NCBI GenBank assembly: GCA_016718825.1
Contig: JADKCL010000068.1
Location: forward strand, 65,674 to 129,673
Reading direction: 5' to 3'
DNA length: 64,000 nucleotides
Source of the DNA: Bacteroidota bacterium
GTDB taxonomy: Bacteria; Bacteroidota; Bacteroidia; J057; JADKCL01
Position numbers and translations under genes: made by a program
In this document: one piece after another, positions 54,187 through 62,959 of the stretch
Layout of the letters: the number at the start of each line of letters is the position of its first letter
Numbering within the stretch: the first letter of the stretch is position 1
The notes under the pieces: generated by a model
The model's input: the letters and a program-made list of their open reading frames with translations, nothing else
Database searches by the model: none
What the model was told of the DNA's origin: nothing

Positions 54187-54194
54187 AAGTTAAA
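54187..54194. repeat. 8-bp target-site duplication (right)
   Basis: AAGTTAAA, matching 53149-53156. Confidence 0.9.
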
Positions 54195-54584
54195 TAAGTT
54201 CCGTGGAGCTTGGCACCTATCCAGGAAAATTGTCCTTTTGTTCACCTGGCCAAAGCCGAGCAGACAAAGCAAGCGCTGAAAACGGCGCAACGCAATACGG
54301 TCAATCCACCAATAGAAATTATTTTATATGCTTATCGGGACTTTACAGTGAATTTTTCAAGTAAAATCAAGGAGTCACCTATCTAAGCAGTTCGAGGTAC
54401 CAATCCGCCGCGGCGGATTGATCTGTGGATAGCCTAACCCACTGATTGCAAACTATCCCAAAGTTGAAGCGCAAGATGCCGACCACCATCGGGACAACCT
54501 CACCCTGACAACACACCCTTGTCCAACTCCTTTTTATTCACACTCAAACTCACATTGAATGCTTGCCCTTGCCCAGACCAACCC
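54195..54584. other. Gene-free gap with a palindrome and low-complexity tract
   Basis: Contains the perfect palindrome 54401-54420 and CTTGCCCTTGCCC sequence (54560-54580) related to the fields near 38.7 and 57.7 kb. No gene is supported. It was the upstream region of the desaturase gene before the IS1595 insertion. Confidence 0.55.
54401..54420. repeat. 20-bp perfect palindrome
   Basis: CAATCCGCCGCGGCGGATTG, symmetric without a loop. GC-rich and isolated in a gap. It is REP-like in design but unrelated in sequence to the other palindromes. Confidence 0.65.
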
Positions 54585-55544
54585 CTAAAGATCATATTCC
54601 TTGGCCCCCAGACCCAGGCCGAAACCCAGTCCCCAAAAAACAGTCGGTTTTGTAACTGCGCATTCTACACCCTCCAAGTTGCCATTTTGCAGGCGATAGA
54701 ATCCGTAATTGGCTCCACGATCAAACATCATGGCCTGCTGTCTCCTGAAAAGCCGCCATTCAAACGGGCCGAGCCGAACCCCGACACCCAATTCATTTCC
54801 AAGGGCGGTTGGCCCAAACGCTAGAATATCTGAGATCTTATTTCGCTGCAGCAGATAGGGATCAAAATAGGTCGCAGGCAAGTCGCTGTCGCTTTGCTGT
54901 TTCTGGAATTTCAGCAAAGAGCGTCTTGACAAGGGCAAATTCAATCCACCCTCGAGAAAGAAGTACCTACCCAGGTAGGCCCTTACCGTGGCATGAACCT
55001 GATGATACCGCTGCAAGAGTGCAATCTCACCACCATGATCAGGGCGTAGGCCATAGTACGTATCGTCCACGCCACCATTGATGTAGCGATGGTCAACATA
55101 CACGGAGTCCAAATCATCGTTAAGGCCATAGCGCAAAGTCCCGATGGAATAGCCAACCATGAGCAGCGCGTTGAGCCGATGGGTCTTGACACCCAAGACT
55201 GCCAGTTGACACCGCACTTCCATCGATCCCCGAACCGTACCCCAACTTGGATTGAGACTGTTACGGGAAACTGGAAAATTGATTTCCGGCCATATCCAAG
55301 GCGCACTACTTAGGCTTGGCCCTGTTTCGCGCACGCCATTGGTGGTCCCTTTGTACTTCCACAACGTCGCCACCGTATAAGGCCGCAACACTTTTCCTTT
55401 GTCGGACTGCGACAGGCCGCACAACGGCGCAAACAGCACCATTGCCACCAACAAATAGGACAAAATGCAATTGCTGCCGAGAATGGCCAGGTTCCTTACC
55501 CTGACGGACAAGTGGCAATACCCAATATCCTGAAAGTTATTCAT
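54585..55544 (-). CDS. Predicted outer-membrane protein, unknown function
   Basis: 319 aa. A hydrophobic export segment is at about 25-45 (ILSYLLVAMVLFAPLCGLSQ), preceded by an unusually long N-terminus (24 residues), so the true start might be internal. The mature part has alternating hydrophobic strands with tyrosine- and glycine-rich turns (VRAYLGRYFFLEGGLNLPLSR, GVGVRLGPFEWRLFRR, VFWGLGFGLGLGA), suggesting a small beta-barrel. Its start overlaps the end of the MORN gene by 8 bp, so the two are translationally coupled. No family recognised. Confidence 0.65.
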   Translation of the reverse strand: MNNFQDIGYCHLSVRVRNLAILGSNCILSYLLVAMVLFAPLCGLSQSDKGKVLRPYTVATLWKYKGTTNGVRETGPSLSSAPWIWPEINFPVSRNSLNPSWGTVRGSMEVRCQLAVLGVKTHRLNALLMVGYSIGTLRYGLNDDLDSVYVDHRYINGGVDDTYYGLRPDHGGEIALLQRYHQVHATVRAYLGRYFFLEGGLNLPLSRRSLLKFQKQQSDSDLPATYFDPYLLQRNKISDILAFGPTALGNELGVGVRLGPFEWRLFRRQQAMMFDRGANYGFYRLQNGNLEGVECAVTKPTVFWGLGFGLGLGAKEYDL

Positions 55545-57396
55545 ACCCTTTTAGTTTGTATTGATGGATGAGGTGGGAGCGATCCCCGAGCTGCCCGAGA
55601 TTTACTTGAAAGGACAGGCTGACGCTGGGCTTCAGCGACAGCTTTCTATTTCCTACAAAATACTGCGAATACCCCGCTCCATCGGCAACAAACAACGGCA
55701 GATTTCGATTGGGACTGACAGGGCTTCTCAAATAGGTGCGCATCCCTAGCCTGAAGTAACCCACCCGAAATCCCAATTCCAGGTAATAGTCAAGGTTCTT
55801 GAATTGGAGCACTTTGTTGAATACCAATCCACCTACGTTCAGCGTGTCATAGGTCATGACCTCCTTGCCAATCCGCAAATTGGACCGCTGCCAGAACGCA
55901 GCCCCTACGCCGGCATCAAAAGAAACTTCATCATCCAACGGAAAATATGCCGACAATCCTGCGCCTGCCTCTTTCGTGATCAGTCCCAGCGGTACCGTCG
56001 TGGGGGCGTCATTCAACATAAGACGATGATAGTTGGTGGGGCCTGTTTGGTCTGCCAATGCCGAACCCGAGATGTAGATGGAATCAGAGGCGCTCCCGAT
56101 CGAATGTACCCGCGAATTGAGATAAGCATGCGCAAAAAGACGGTTCCATTTGAGGAACCTTGGGCCAACCAAATGGACCCTGCCATCGAAATTGTAGGGC
56201 AAAAATTCCCAAGGTGCCACATTTCTTTTGGCTCCCGCATAGCGTGGACCAACGCCGCCCAATACCCCTACCTCCAAAAGAACGATACCGCGCATCATCT
56301 TGGCAATGTCTCCATGCAACGAATAAACCCGGTAACGGTTCGTCACCCGACCTTCGGCGTTGATGACTTTGCCTTGCAGAATCGACTGTTTGAAGCCCCA
56401 TCCGATAGTTCTCCAGTTACCTTCAAAAACCGAACCATCGGCCAAATAAGTTTTCCCTTCTCCTCCCTCTGTTCCTCGGAACAGGCTCCCTTCAAATTTG
56501 ATTTTCCCCTTTTCGTCAAACAGCTGAACCTCCCCATTGGGACGGCCCTCAACAAAATTACTGCTGAGTTTCAGTTGCCCATTCGCATAGTACTCCTTGG
56601 CATTCCCGTTCACTCTGCCGTTGAGCCAATTGCCGTCGAATTGAACGTTTCCATTCGGGAAATACGACTTCCCGAGACCGTTTCGCGCGCCAGCTTGAAA
56701 AGCCCCTCCGTATTGCAGCTTTCCGCCCGGCCCATATTCCCTTCCTTGGCCGCTGTAAAACCCGTTTTTCCATTCGCCCTCATACAATGGAAGGGAGTCC
56801 GAACCATAAAAGCCACCATACCCATCGCGCAAACCAGCCCGAAACTCTCCGAAATAGTACTTGCCCGAAAACCCCAATTCGCTTCGACTTTCCATCACCC
56901 CTTGCGTGGTATAAACCGTCCAATCCTTTTTATAGCCAAGTCCAGATTGCAGATTGTTGTAATAGGTGCCCATTTCCAACAGAATTGGTTTGTTGTTCAG
57001 AATGACATACATTTCGCCTTTCCCGTTTTTTGCACCTTGTTTGAATTCGCCCTTGTAGAGGTAGGGGATTTTCATATGGTAAAGTGCTTGAATGCTTGGC
57101 GAATTCTGACAATCACCCTCGATGCACTTCATCTTGAGGCGATTCGCATCAGCATCTTGCTTGCGTGCGTCCCAAATCGTAAGCAAAGCGGTGCCCGCAG
57201 TTTTAATGAATTCAAGCATATCCTCCCCACCTTCCGCCTGCCTTCGCTGAGCCGCCTCTTCCATCACCATTTGGTCCGTAAGCTTTGCACGACGATCTTC
57301 CTCAATGCAATCTTCAGGAACTTGTGGGCACTGCCCGAACCCCAGTTGCATGACAGCAAGCATAAAAAACAGAAACAACAACAGTTTGGTTTTCAT
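55537..57396 (-). CDS. Secreted MORN-repeat protein with beta-rich C-terminal domain
   Basis: 619 aa. Signal peptide (LLLFLFFMLAVMQLGFG). MORN-like repeats run from about 115 to 360 (GEFKQGAKNGKGEM, YFGEFRAGLRDGYGGFYG, YEGEWKNGFYSGQGREYG, YGGAFQAGARNGLGKSYFPNG, FDGNWLNGRVNGNAKEYYANG, EGRPNGEVQLFDEKG). The C-terminal ~240 residues are rich in aromatic beta strands and could form a membrane barrel (VSFDAGVGAAFWQRSN, YYLELGFRVGYFRLGMRTY, LSLKPSVSLSFQVNLGQLG). Function is unknown; MORN repeats in bacteria commonly mediate protein or membrane contact. Coupled to the following outer-membrane gene by an 8-bp overlap. Confidence 0.82.
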   Translation of the reverse strand: MKTKLLLFLFFMLAVMQLGFGQCPQVPEDCIEEDRRAKLTDQMVMEEAAQRRQAEGGEDMLEFIKTAGTALLTIWDARKQDADANRLKMKCIEGDCQNSPSIQALYHMKIPYLYKGEFKQGAKNGKGEMYVILNNKPILLEMGTYYNNLQSGLGYKKDWTVYTTQGVMESRSELGFSGKYYFGEFRAGLRDGYGGFYGSDSLPLYEGEWKNGFYSGQGREYGPGGKLQYGGAFQAGARNGLGKSYFPNGNVQFDGNWLNGRVNGNAKEYYANGQLKLSSNFVEGRPNGEVQLFDEKGKIKFEGSLFRGTEGGEGKTYLADGSVFEGNWRTIGWGFKQSILQGKVINAEGRVTNRYRVYSLHGDIAKMMRGIVLLEVGVLGGVGPRYAGAKRNVAPWEFLPYNFDGRVHLVGPRFLKWNRLFAHAYLNSRVHSIGSASDSIYISGSALADQTGPTNYHRLMLNDAPTTVPLGLITKEAGAGLSAYFPLDDEVSFDAGVGAAFWQRSNLRIGKEVMTYDTLNVGGLVFNKVLQFKNLDYYLELGFRVGYFRLGMRTYLRSPVSPNRNLPLFVADGAGYSQYFVGNRKLSLKPSVSLSFQVNLGQLGDRSHLIHQYKLKGYE

Positions 57397-58044
57397 ACAC
57401 TTTAAACGGGTAGTTGATTTTCGAGAGCAACAAATATCGTATTTATTCTTACAAACGCAAGGATGTAACAGCTTGCTGAGATTCGATGGAGAATAGACAA
57501 TTTGTTCACATCAACGTGTCTGAGCGGAGATTGATTGTTGGGAAAACGAAATTATACCAGTCCATTACGAGGAAGAAGAACACCATCAAATCCTCAAAAC
57601 TTCAATCCGAACGTTCGTTGTATCGGTCCATCTAAATGACAACCGGCAAAACAAAAGAAAACTGCCAAAAAAGATTTGCCCAAGTCCAATCACTTGTCTA
57701 CTGTGCACACCCTTGCCCAATTCCCACGCTGTTTTCCCCCTTGCCCAATCCCCAAACCCTCCTTACCCCGACGCTAGTTTTTCGTAGAGAGCGACACAAT
57801 GAGGCAACTCGGATCTTCAAAACCCAGCAATCGACATTCTTAACGTCGTCCCAATGGATAAGTCAAGTGGACCATGTATCCTTTAAAAGCAGTCGCTTGG
57901 TATTTGGGACTTCTACATGGGACGTTCCCATTCTACTTTGCAGCACAGTTCGCTAAAATGAGGTAGATCGATGCGAAAGGATCGCGGCGCGGATACACGA
58001 AAAGCGACAGTTATCATCAGTTAAAATCTTTCAAAAACATCATT
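57397..58044. other. Gene-free gap with low-complexity sequence
   Basis: 57690-57770 holds CACACCCTTGCCCAATTCCC-type repeats related to those near 38.7 and 54.5 kb. No gene is supported. The last ~100 bp carry the upstream region of the S74-like gene. Confidence 0.55.
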
Positions 58045-58773
58045 ATGAAAAAAGTTTTGTGTAGCTTGATTATGTGCCTTACCGGCACGTGGATGTATAG
58101 CCAAGTAACGAATGTATTTCCCAACAATGGAAATGTCGGGGTAGGCCTTACAAGCCCAACTCAGAAACTGCATGTGATCGGTAGTATCGGGGTCACAGGT
58201 GCGATCAAGGGTCTTGATGCTGGACAGTCCTTGGACTTTTATGCGAGGAGCTGGGTGATGGATGGTAGTTATATTAACCTGTATGCTAATGACCATGCCA
58301 CTGCCCCGGGTCAGGTATGGATTACCGCAGGCAATACTGCAACTGGGAGTGCAAAGTCCATTGTGTTTGGGACCAATCAGGGAACGATCACAAACAATTT
58401 CCTCCGTGCGGACCATATGGTGATCCAAGCCGATGGCAAAGTGAAAATCGGCGCGCATCCCGTTCCAAGCGGCTATAAACTTGCCGTAGAGGATGGAATC
58501 ATTACGGAAAAGGTAAAGGTTGCAGTTCACCCAACCGACTGGTCCGACTATGTATTCTTGGATGAATATAAGCTCATGAGCCTTGCCGATTTGCGTAAGT
58601 ACATCAGAAGACAGGGGCACCTTCCTGGGGTTCCATCAACAGAAGAAGTGGTGGAGAGTGGCCTCGATTTGGGAAAAATGGACGCAAAGCTCCTGGAGAA
58701 AATAGAGGAATTGACCCTCTACATCCTGCAGCTTGAGACAAGAATGAAGGAACTGGAAGCGCAACAAAACTAA
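58045..58773 (+). CDS. Small S74/tail-fibre-like secreted protein
   Basis: 242 aa. Signal peptide (KKVLCSLIMCLTGTWMYS). A short head domain follows (NVGVGLTSPTQKLHVIGS, typical of tail-spike heads), then a beta region (~55-150). A C-terminal segment resembling the common Bacteroidota S74-type tail is visible (YKLAVEDGIITEKVKVAVHPTDWSDYVFLDEY, LADLRKYIRRQGHLPGVPSTEEVVESGLDLGKMDAKLLEKIEELTLYILQLETRM). Such proteins form trimeric surface fibres. It is followed after 11 bp by the large T9SS glycosidase-like gene, so they form an operon. Confidence 0.8.
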   Translation: MKKVLCSLIMCLTGTWMYSQVTNVFPNNGNVGVGLTSPTQKLHVIGSIGVTGAIKGLDAGQSLDFYARSWVMDGSYINLYANDHATAPGQVWITAGNTATGSAKSIVFGTNQGTITNNFLRADHMVIQADGKVKIGAHPVPSGYKLAVEDGIITEKVKVAVHPTDWSDYVFLDEYKLMSLADLRKYIRRQGHLPGVPSTEEVVESGLDLGKMDAKLLEKIEELTLYILQLETRMKELEAQQN

Positions 58774-58784
58774 AGCATACAACA

Positions 58785-61700
58785 ATGAAATTTCGAATAA
58801 ATAAAAGGTATCCCGCACTGATTTGTGTGGCATGTCTCATGTTCCCTAGGTACATATTGGCCCAAAGTTGCCTGCAACCTGTAACCCCATCTTCGGGAAC
58901 TTTGATCGAATTGGCGCACCCGCAATGTATTACCCTGCCCGGCAATGCCCTTGGGACATATAGTATTCCGGCAAGCACTACATTTGATGCCATCGCGGGG
59001 GGAAAGATAGACTTACTACCCGGATTCTTGGCTGATCGCTCCATGCCAGGTAGCAAGCCGGTTACAATCAGAACAGCCTCATGCGCAGGCTATGCCGTAT
59101 CACATCTCTTGAGTACGACCATCGTTCCTTGGACGGCGCATAAGTTGAAGAAATTTGAACTTGCGGTAGACTTGCCATTGGACATCAGAGAGCAAATCTA
59201 CTTGTTTTTGGACCAAAACACCACCAGAAGAGCATTTGCGAAACTTAATATCCCACCTACCAATACCACAGAACAGCTCAATCCATTTGACCCCTCCGAC
59301 ATTGAAGTCAAAGCAACCTTTACGCACAGTTCAGGCACCGTCTTGACAAGGTATGCCTTTTTTTGCCCAAAGGTAAAGACCGCACAGTATGATCCCAACT
59401 TGACTTCCAGTTATACCTGTAATGGCACTTCACAGGTAAGTATTACTCCAAATACCCTCTATGAAGCACTCATGGTTGATGAATTTAAGCATGACGATGT
59501 ATTTCTCTACAAAAACCGTGCTGCCTCAAAATGCAGCGAATATATCGCGGGAACAGGAAGCCCGTCGATAAGGAAAGATGTTTGGGACGTCGACGTGGCT
59601 ACCTCAAGTCTTTTTAAAGTCAGATTTGCTCCAACAATGATTGGAACATGGACTGTAGGAATCCAATTTAAAGTCAAGGGTCAGATTGTATGTATGACGG
59701 TTCCGACCTCGTTCTTCGTAGCTGATGCACCGATACCCTCCAAAGGATACTTGAAAAGAAGTACATCGACTGGCAACGGTGATTTGTTTTCATTTTCCGA
59801 GACAAACGAATTTTTCTTTCCCCTTGGCTACAATATTTGGTCTGCAAGGCCAGGGTCACTCTACGGTGACTTTTGCCCCGAAATTGGCCGAACTGAATAC
59901 ATGCACAATTTTCTCACTTCCATGAGCAAGTTGAAGTCAAGCAAAGGAAACTTCTTCCGATTAGGATGTGACGCCACGCATTTCAACATTGAATGGGAAG
60001 ATCTCGGAAACTATTTTACGAGAATGGGGGCTGCCGATGACCTCGATTCCATAGTAGAGAATGCGGAAGCCAATGAACTTTATTTCATTATGACACTCTT
60101 TTCCCATCATGACTTTCAAAGGGCATACAATGAATTTGGAGGTGGCTGTCAGCTTACTGGGAAATACGATCATGGAAAGGAATACGGGCGAAATGAGGTC
60201 TTGGAAAGAGGGAATAACCGATCCGGAGGATTTGGACCTCAGGCACATTGGTATTCCAACCCGTATTACACCGAAGGTGATAATAGCACGCCCTCCGATG
60301 ACTATGCTATCACACCATACGACATGTTCGTGCCCGTGGGAGGGACTGGGTACAATGCCAATATTTACAAATACATGCGCAATAAGATTCAATATTATGT
60401 TGCAAGATGGGGCTATTCAACGTCCATCGCAGCATGGGAACTCATGGATGAAATACAGCAGACGTTTGCAAATCATACGATTAGTGTTCCCGCCTCCGTT
60501 GCGACCCCGATTGGAAGTCAATGGGCCGATTATTTCCTGAGTGGTTCAGGCCAGGTCTCCTACTACGGTGGCAATGAAAGGCCAACGGTACCTGGATACC
60601 GCTACAAATTGGGAGCACCAAGCAATGAAATACAGATCAATGCGATGGAAACGCAGTTGAACGTTACCGAATGGCTAAGAGAGATGGCTGACTTCATTCG
60701 TGGTCATGCAAATGGGCAGCTTGACGATCCACACTTACTGTCAGCTAGTCAGGCAGGAGACATTAACAAAACGATACGAATCAGCACCGAAACCGCTCAT
60801 TACCTCTCCAAATTTTCCGAACTTGTCGATGTTGATCAACTGGATATTCTACAAGTACATTCTTATACCTCGCGATTTGACCAGAATATAGAGGTAAGAC
60901 CAAAACAAGTAAACCAATTCCGCACAAAAACCACCGCGAACCCAAGAATTTTCCTGTTTGGGGAAATGGGGATGCCTGAAGGGATGGAGAAAGTTACACC
61001 AATTGATTTTCACAACGCACTTTGGTCCACGACCTTCATGGGGGGAGCAGGGCCAGGATTGTCATGGTATTGGAACTTTATCGATGGCACGTACAATTAC
61101 CATTCCGTTTCTTTGGAACTTGGTGCCACCTTTCCAAATAATCAAACCAATACACTGCTGAAGCAAAATACAGGACAGACCCCCTATCTTTCTATCAGTC
61201 CGCCCTCAGCCTGTAAACCAGGAATCACCAAATTGGGTGAAAACGGTGGCAGTGCCTCGATAGATGCCTTGGCTAGATACATGGAAGGGCGTGACCTGAG
61301 ACAGTTCGTCAGTTTTGAAGTTAAAACCTACTCGGCGAGCGATCCCGATTTGCAAAATGGTTTTCAAAACAACCAGATATTCGAGAACTACAATATGCGA
61401 ACTGACTTTAACAGGGACATCCTAGGATGGCTGCACAACCGCACCTTTTGGTCATTGGGGCTGCGCCCCAACGGTGGCGTTACCAAAGACTATTTGGATG
61501 ATTTCTACGGCACAGATGACCTGAGGGCTAGTTGGGACGGCTCTTGCAATCCAAATTACAGTACATGTACGATTCCAGCTGGCGGGAGTACTACGTATTA
61601 CCAAACCAAACGCTGCGATAATATCCCAAGTTACCAAACGAGAGGTGCTAGCACAATGGAGTTAAGTGTCCCTAAGGCAGACTACTTTGATACCGGTGAT

Positions 61701-62318
61701 ATTTGCGGCTGTGCAAATGGAACAAAATTTCGGGTATATCCTGACGACTTTTTTGATGCGACAGTGATTGAAGCGCCGATTCTCACGGTGGAGGGGCTTA
61801 ACCCTAGTCATGCCTATGACGTCCACATTTTCCCGACACGTAACGGATTCGATTTTCCATTTGATGCCCAAAACCTGCCGCCCGGGGGATGGCAACTTGG
61901 CACAAATCAAAGCCTAGTTTATCCATTTTATCCCGTATCCCAGAATGGAACCCTGAATGTGCCGCTTCCCTTTCCCATAAATTACGACCACCCGGATATC
62001 GCCTATCATCTCGTCAACCAAATCCTTACGGGAAATGGAAAATCAGCAGCGGTCCAGCAACAGGAGGATCCTTTAGCCAATATAACCATGGCTATTGTGC
62101 CAAATCCGACGCGTGAATCGGTGGTGGTGTCGTTGATTGGCGAGAACTGTACCAATGGAACGATCGAGATCGCAGATCCCATGGGGAAAGTTGTAATGCA
62201 AATCCCTATCGAAAAGGATAGTATTCAGCTTGATGTGTCAGCGCTTTCGGCAGGAATCTACTCGGTTACCTTTAAGTCAAATATTTGCCGGATCCATAGA
62301 AAGCTTGTAATCCAATAA
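58785..62318 (+). CDS. Large T9SS-secreted glycosidase-like protein (DUF5060/TIM-barrel type)
   Basis: 1177 aa. Signal peptide (ALICVACLMFPRYILAQS). Residues ~25-105 show the 3-coathanger-stack pattern (TTFDAIAGGKIDLLPGFLADRSMPGSKPVTIRTASC). About 200-320 resembles DUF5060 (FKVRFAPTMIGTWTVGIQFKV). About 330-800 looks like a clan GH-A-type barrel: EWLREMADFIRG, WELMDEIQQT in the place of the usual NE acid/base (here D-E), and FLFGEMGMPEG as the candidate nucleophile. A second beta domain follows (~1000-1090), then a sorting domain (AIVPNPTRESVVVSL ... LSAGIYSVTF ... HRKLVIQ). A polysaccharide-degrading surface enzyme is inferred; the exact family cannot be named. Confidence 0.8.
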   Translation: MKFRINKRYPALICVACLMFPRYILAQSCLQPVTPSSGTLIELAHPQCITLPGNALGTYSIPASTTFDAIAGGKIDLLPGFLADRSMPGSKPVTIRTASCAGYAVSHLLSTTIVPWTAHKLKKFELAVDLPLDIREQIYLFLDQNTTRRAFAKLNIPPTNTTEQLNPFDPSDIEVKATFTHSSGTVLTRYAFFCPKVKTAQYDPNLTSSYTCNGTSQVSITPNTLYEALMVDEFKHDDVFLYKNRAASKCSEYIAGTGSPSIRKDVWDVDVATSSLFKVRFAPTMIGTWTVGIQFKVKGQIVCMTVPTSFFVADAPIPSKGYLKRSTSTGNGDLFSFSETNEFFFPLGYNIWSARPGSLYGDFCPEIGRTEYMHNFLTSMSKLKSSKGNFFRLGCDATHFNIEWEDLGNYFTRMGAADDLDSIVENAEANELYFIMTLFSHHDFQRAYNEFGGGCQLTGKYDHGKEYGRNEVLERGNNRSGGFGPQAHWYSNPYYTEGDNSTPSDDYAITPYDMFVPVGGTGYNANIYKYMRNKIQYYVARWGYSTSIAAWELMDEIQQTFANHTISVPASVATPIGSQWADYFLSGSGQVSYYGGNERPTVPGYRYKLGAPSNEIQINAMETQLNVTEWLREMADFIRGHANGQLDDPHLLSASQAGDINKTIRISTETAHYLSKFSELVDVDQLDILQVHSYTSRFDQNIEVRPKQVNQFRTKTTANPRIFLFGEMGMPEGMEKVTPIDFHNALWSTTFMGGAGPGLSWYWNFIDGTYNYHSVSLELGATFPNNQTNTLLKQNTGQTPYLSISPPSACKPGITKLGENGGSASIDALARYMEGRDLRQFVSFEVKTYSASDPDLQNGFQNNQIFENYNMRTDFNRDILGWLHNRTFWSLGLRPNGGVTKDYLDDFYGTDDLRASWDGSCNPNYSTCTIPAGGSTTYYQTKRCDNIPSYQTRGASTMELSVPKADYFDTGDICGCANGTKFRVYPDDFFDATVIEAPILTVEGLNPSHAYDVHIFPTRNGFDFPFDAQNLPPGGWQLGTNQSLVYPFYPVSQNGTLNVPLPFPINYDHPDIAYHLVNQILTGNGKSAAVQQQEDPLANITMAIVPNPTRESVVVSLIGENCTNGTIEIADPMGKVVMQIPIEKDSIQLDVSALSAGIYSVTFKSNICRIHRKLVIQ

Positions 62319-62533
62319 ATTGGTCGATTTCGCACTTTATCCTGCTTGTCGTCATCAAAAATGGCGCCAAGCAGGATACCCATTCAAACCCCGATGTAGC
62401 ACGTCTTGGTTCCTATAATGCTCCCGATTGACGTTAGCGAGGCCCGACGCCGATTAAACACGACCGCCGCAACTACATAGTCCTCACAGTTTCCCCAGGT
62501 TGTATTCCTATTGCAGGTCGGTTCGCACGGTAT
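62319..62533. other. Intergenic, long hairpin
   Basis: TATCCTGCTTG at 62338 pairs with CAAGCAGGATA ending 62378 (11-bp stem, 19-nt loop). A T-run does not follow, so it is an mRNA hairpin rather than a clear terminator. The remainder leads to the IS3 left end. Confidence 0.5.
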
Positions 62534-62569
62534 TGTCCTGAAATAGCTTTACACAATTGAAGTAAAGTC

Positions 62570-62959
62570 ATGCTAGGAAGAAAGCATCAGATGGGGGCTG
62601 TGAGCAAGTACAGCCCGTCGTTCCGTCGGCAGGTTGCGATGGACTACGAGAATGGTGACCTGAGCTATGCACAGGTCGCTGAGAAATACGGCCTAAAGGG
62701 TCGGGACACGGTAAAGGAATGGGTGAAGGTTTTACGGAAAAATGGCGAAATTGCACCTTCAACTGCAATTTTGACACCGATGACCGAGGAGGAAAAGAGA
62801 GAGTCCGACGCGAAGGACCGACGCATCAAGGAACTTGAGAGGCAGCTGGAGGACGAGCGCCTGCGCAGCCTTGCGTTTTCAACGATGATCGACGTTGCCG
62901 AGGAGGAGCTGGGGGTGCCGATCAGAAAAAAGTCTGGTTCCAAACAGTCGAGAGGATGA
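62570..62959 (+). CDS. IS3-family transposase OrfA
   Basis: 129 aa. An N-terminal helix-turn-helix of IS3/IS911 type (YSPSFRRQVAMDYENGDLSYAQVAEKYGLKGRDTVKEWVKVLRKNG) binds the element ends. A leucine-zipper-like coiled coil follows (EEKRESDAKDRRIKELERQLEDERLRSLAFSTMI). A slippery A AAA AAG heptamer at 62926-62932 lies near the 3' end in the correct phase for -1 frameshifting into orfB; the stop overlaps the orfB start (ATGA). Confidence 0.9.
   Translation: MLGRKHQMGAVSKYSPSFRRQVAMDYENGDLSYAQVAEKYGLKGRDTVKEWVKVLRKNGEIAPSTAILTPMTEEEKRESDAKDRRIKELERQLEDERLRSLAFSTMIDVAEEELGVPIRKKSGSKQSRG
62926..62932 (+). promoter_or_regulatory. A AAA AAG slippery heptamer for -1 frameshifting
   Basis: In the orfA frame the codons read AGA AAA AAG, i.e. 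X XXY YYZ. The -1 frame is open from here through the orfB ATG at 62956, so a fused OrfAB transposase would result. Confidence 0.8.
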
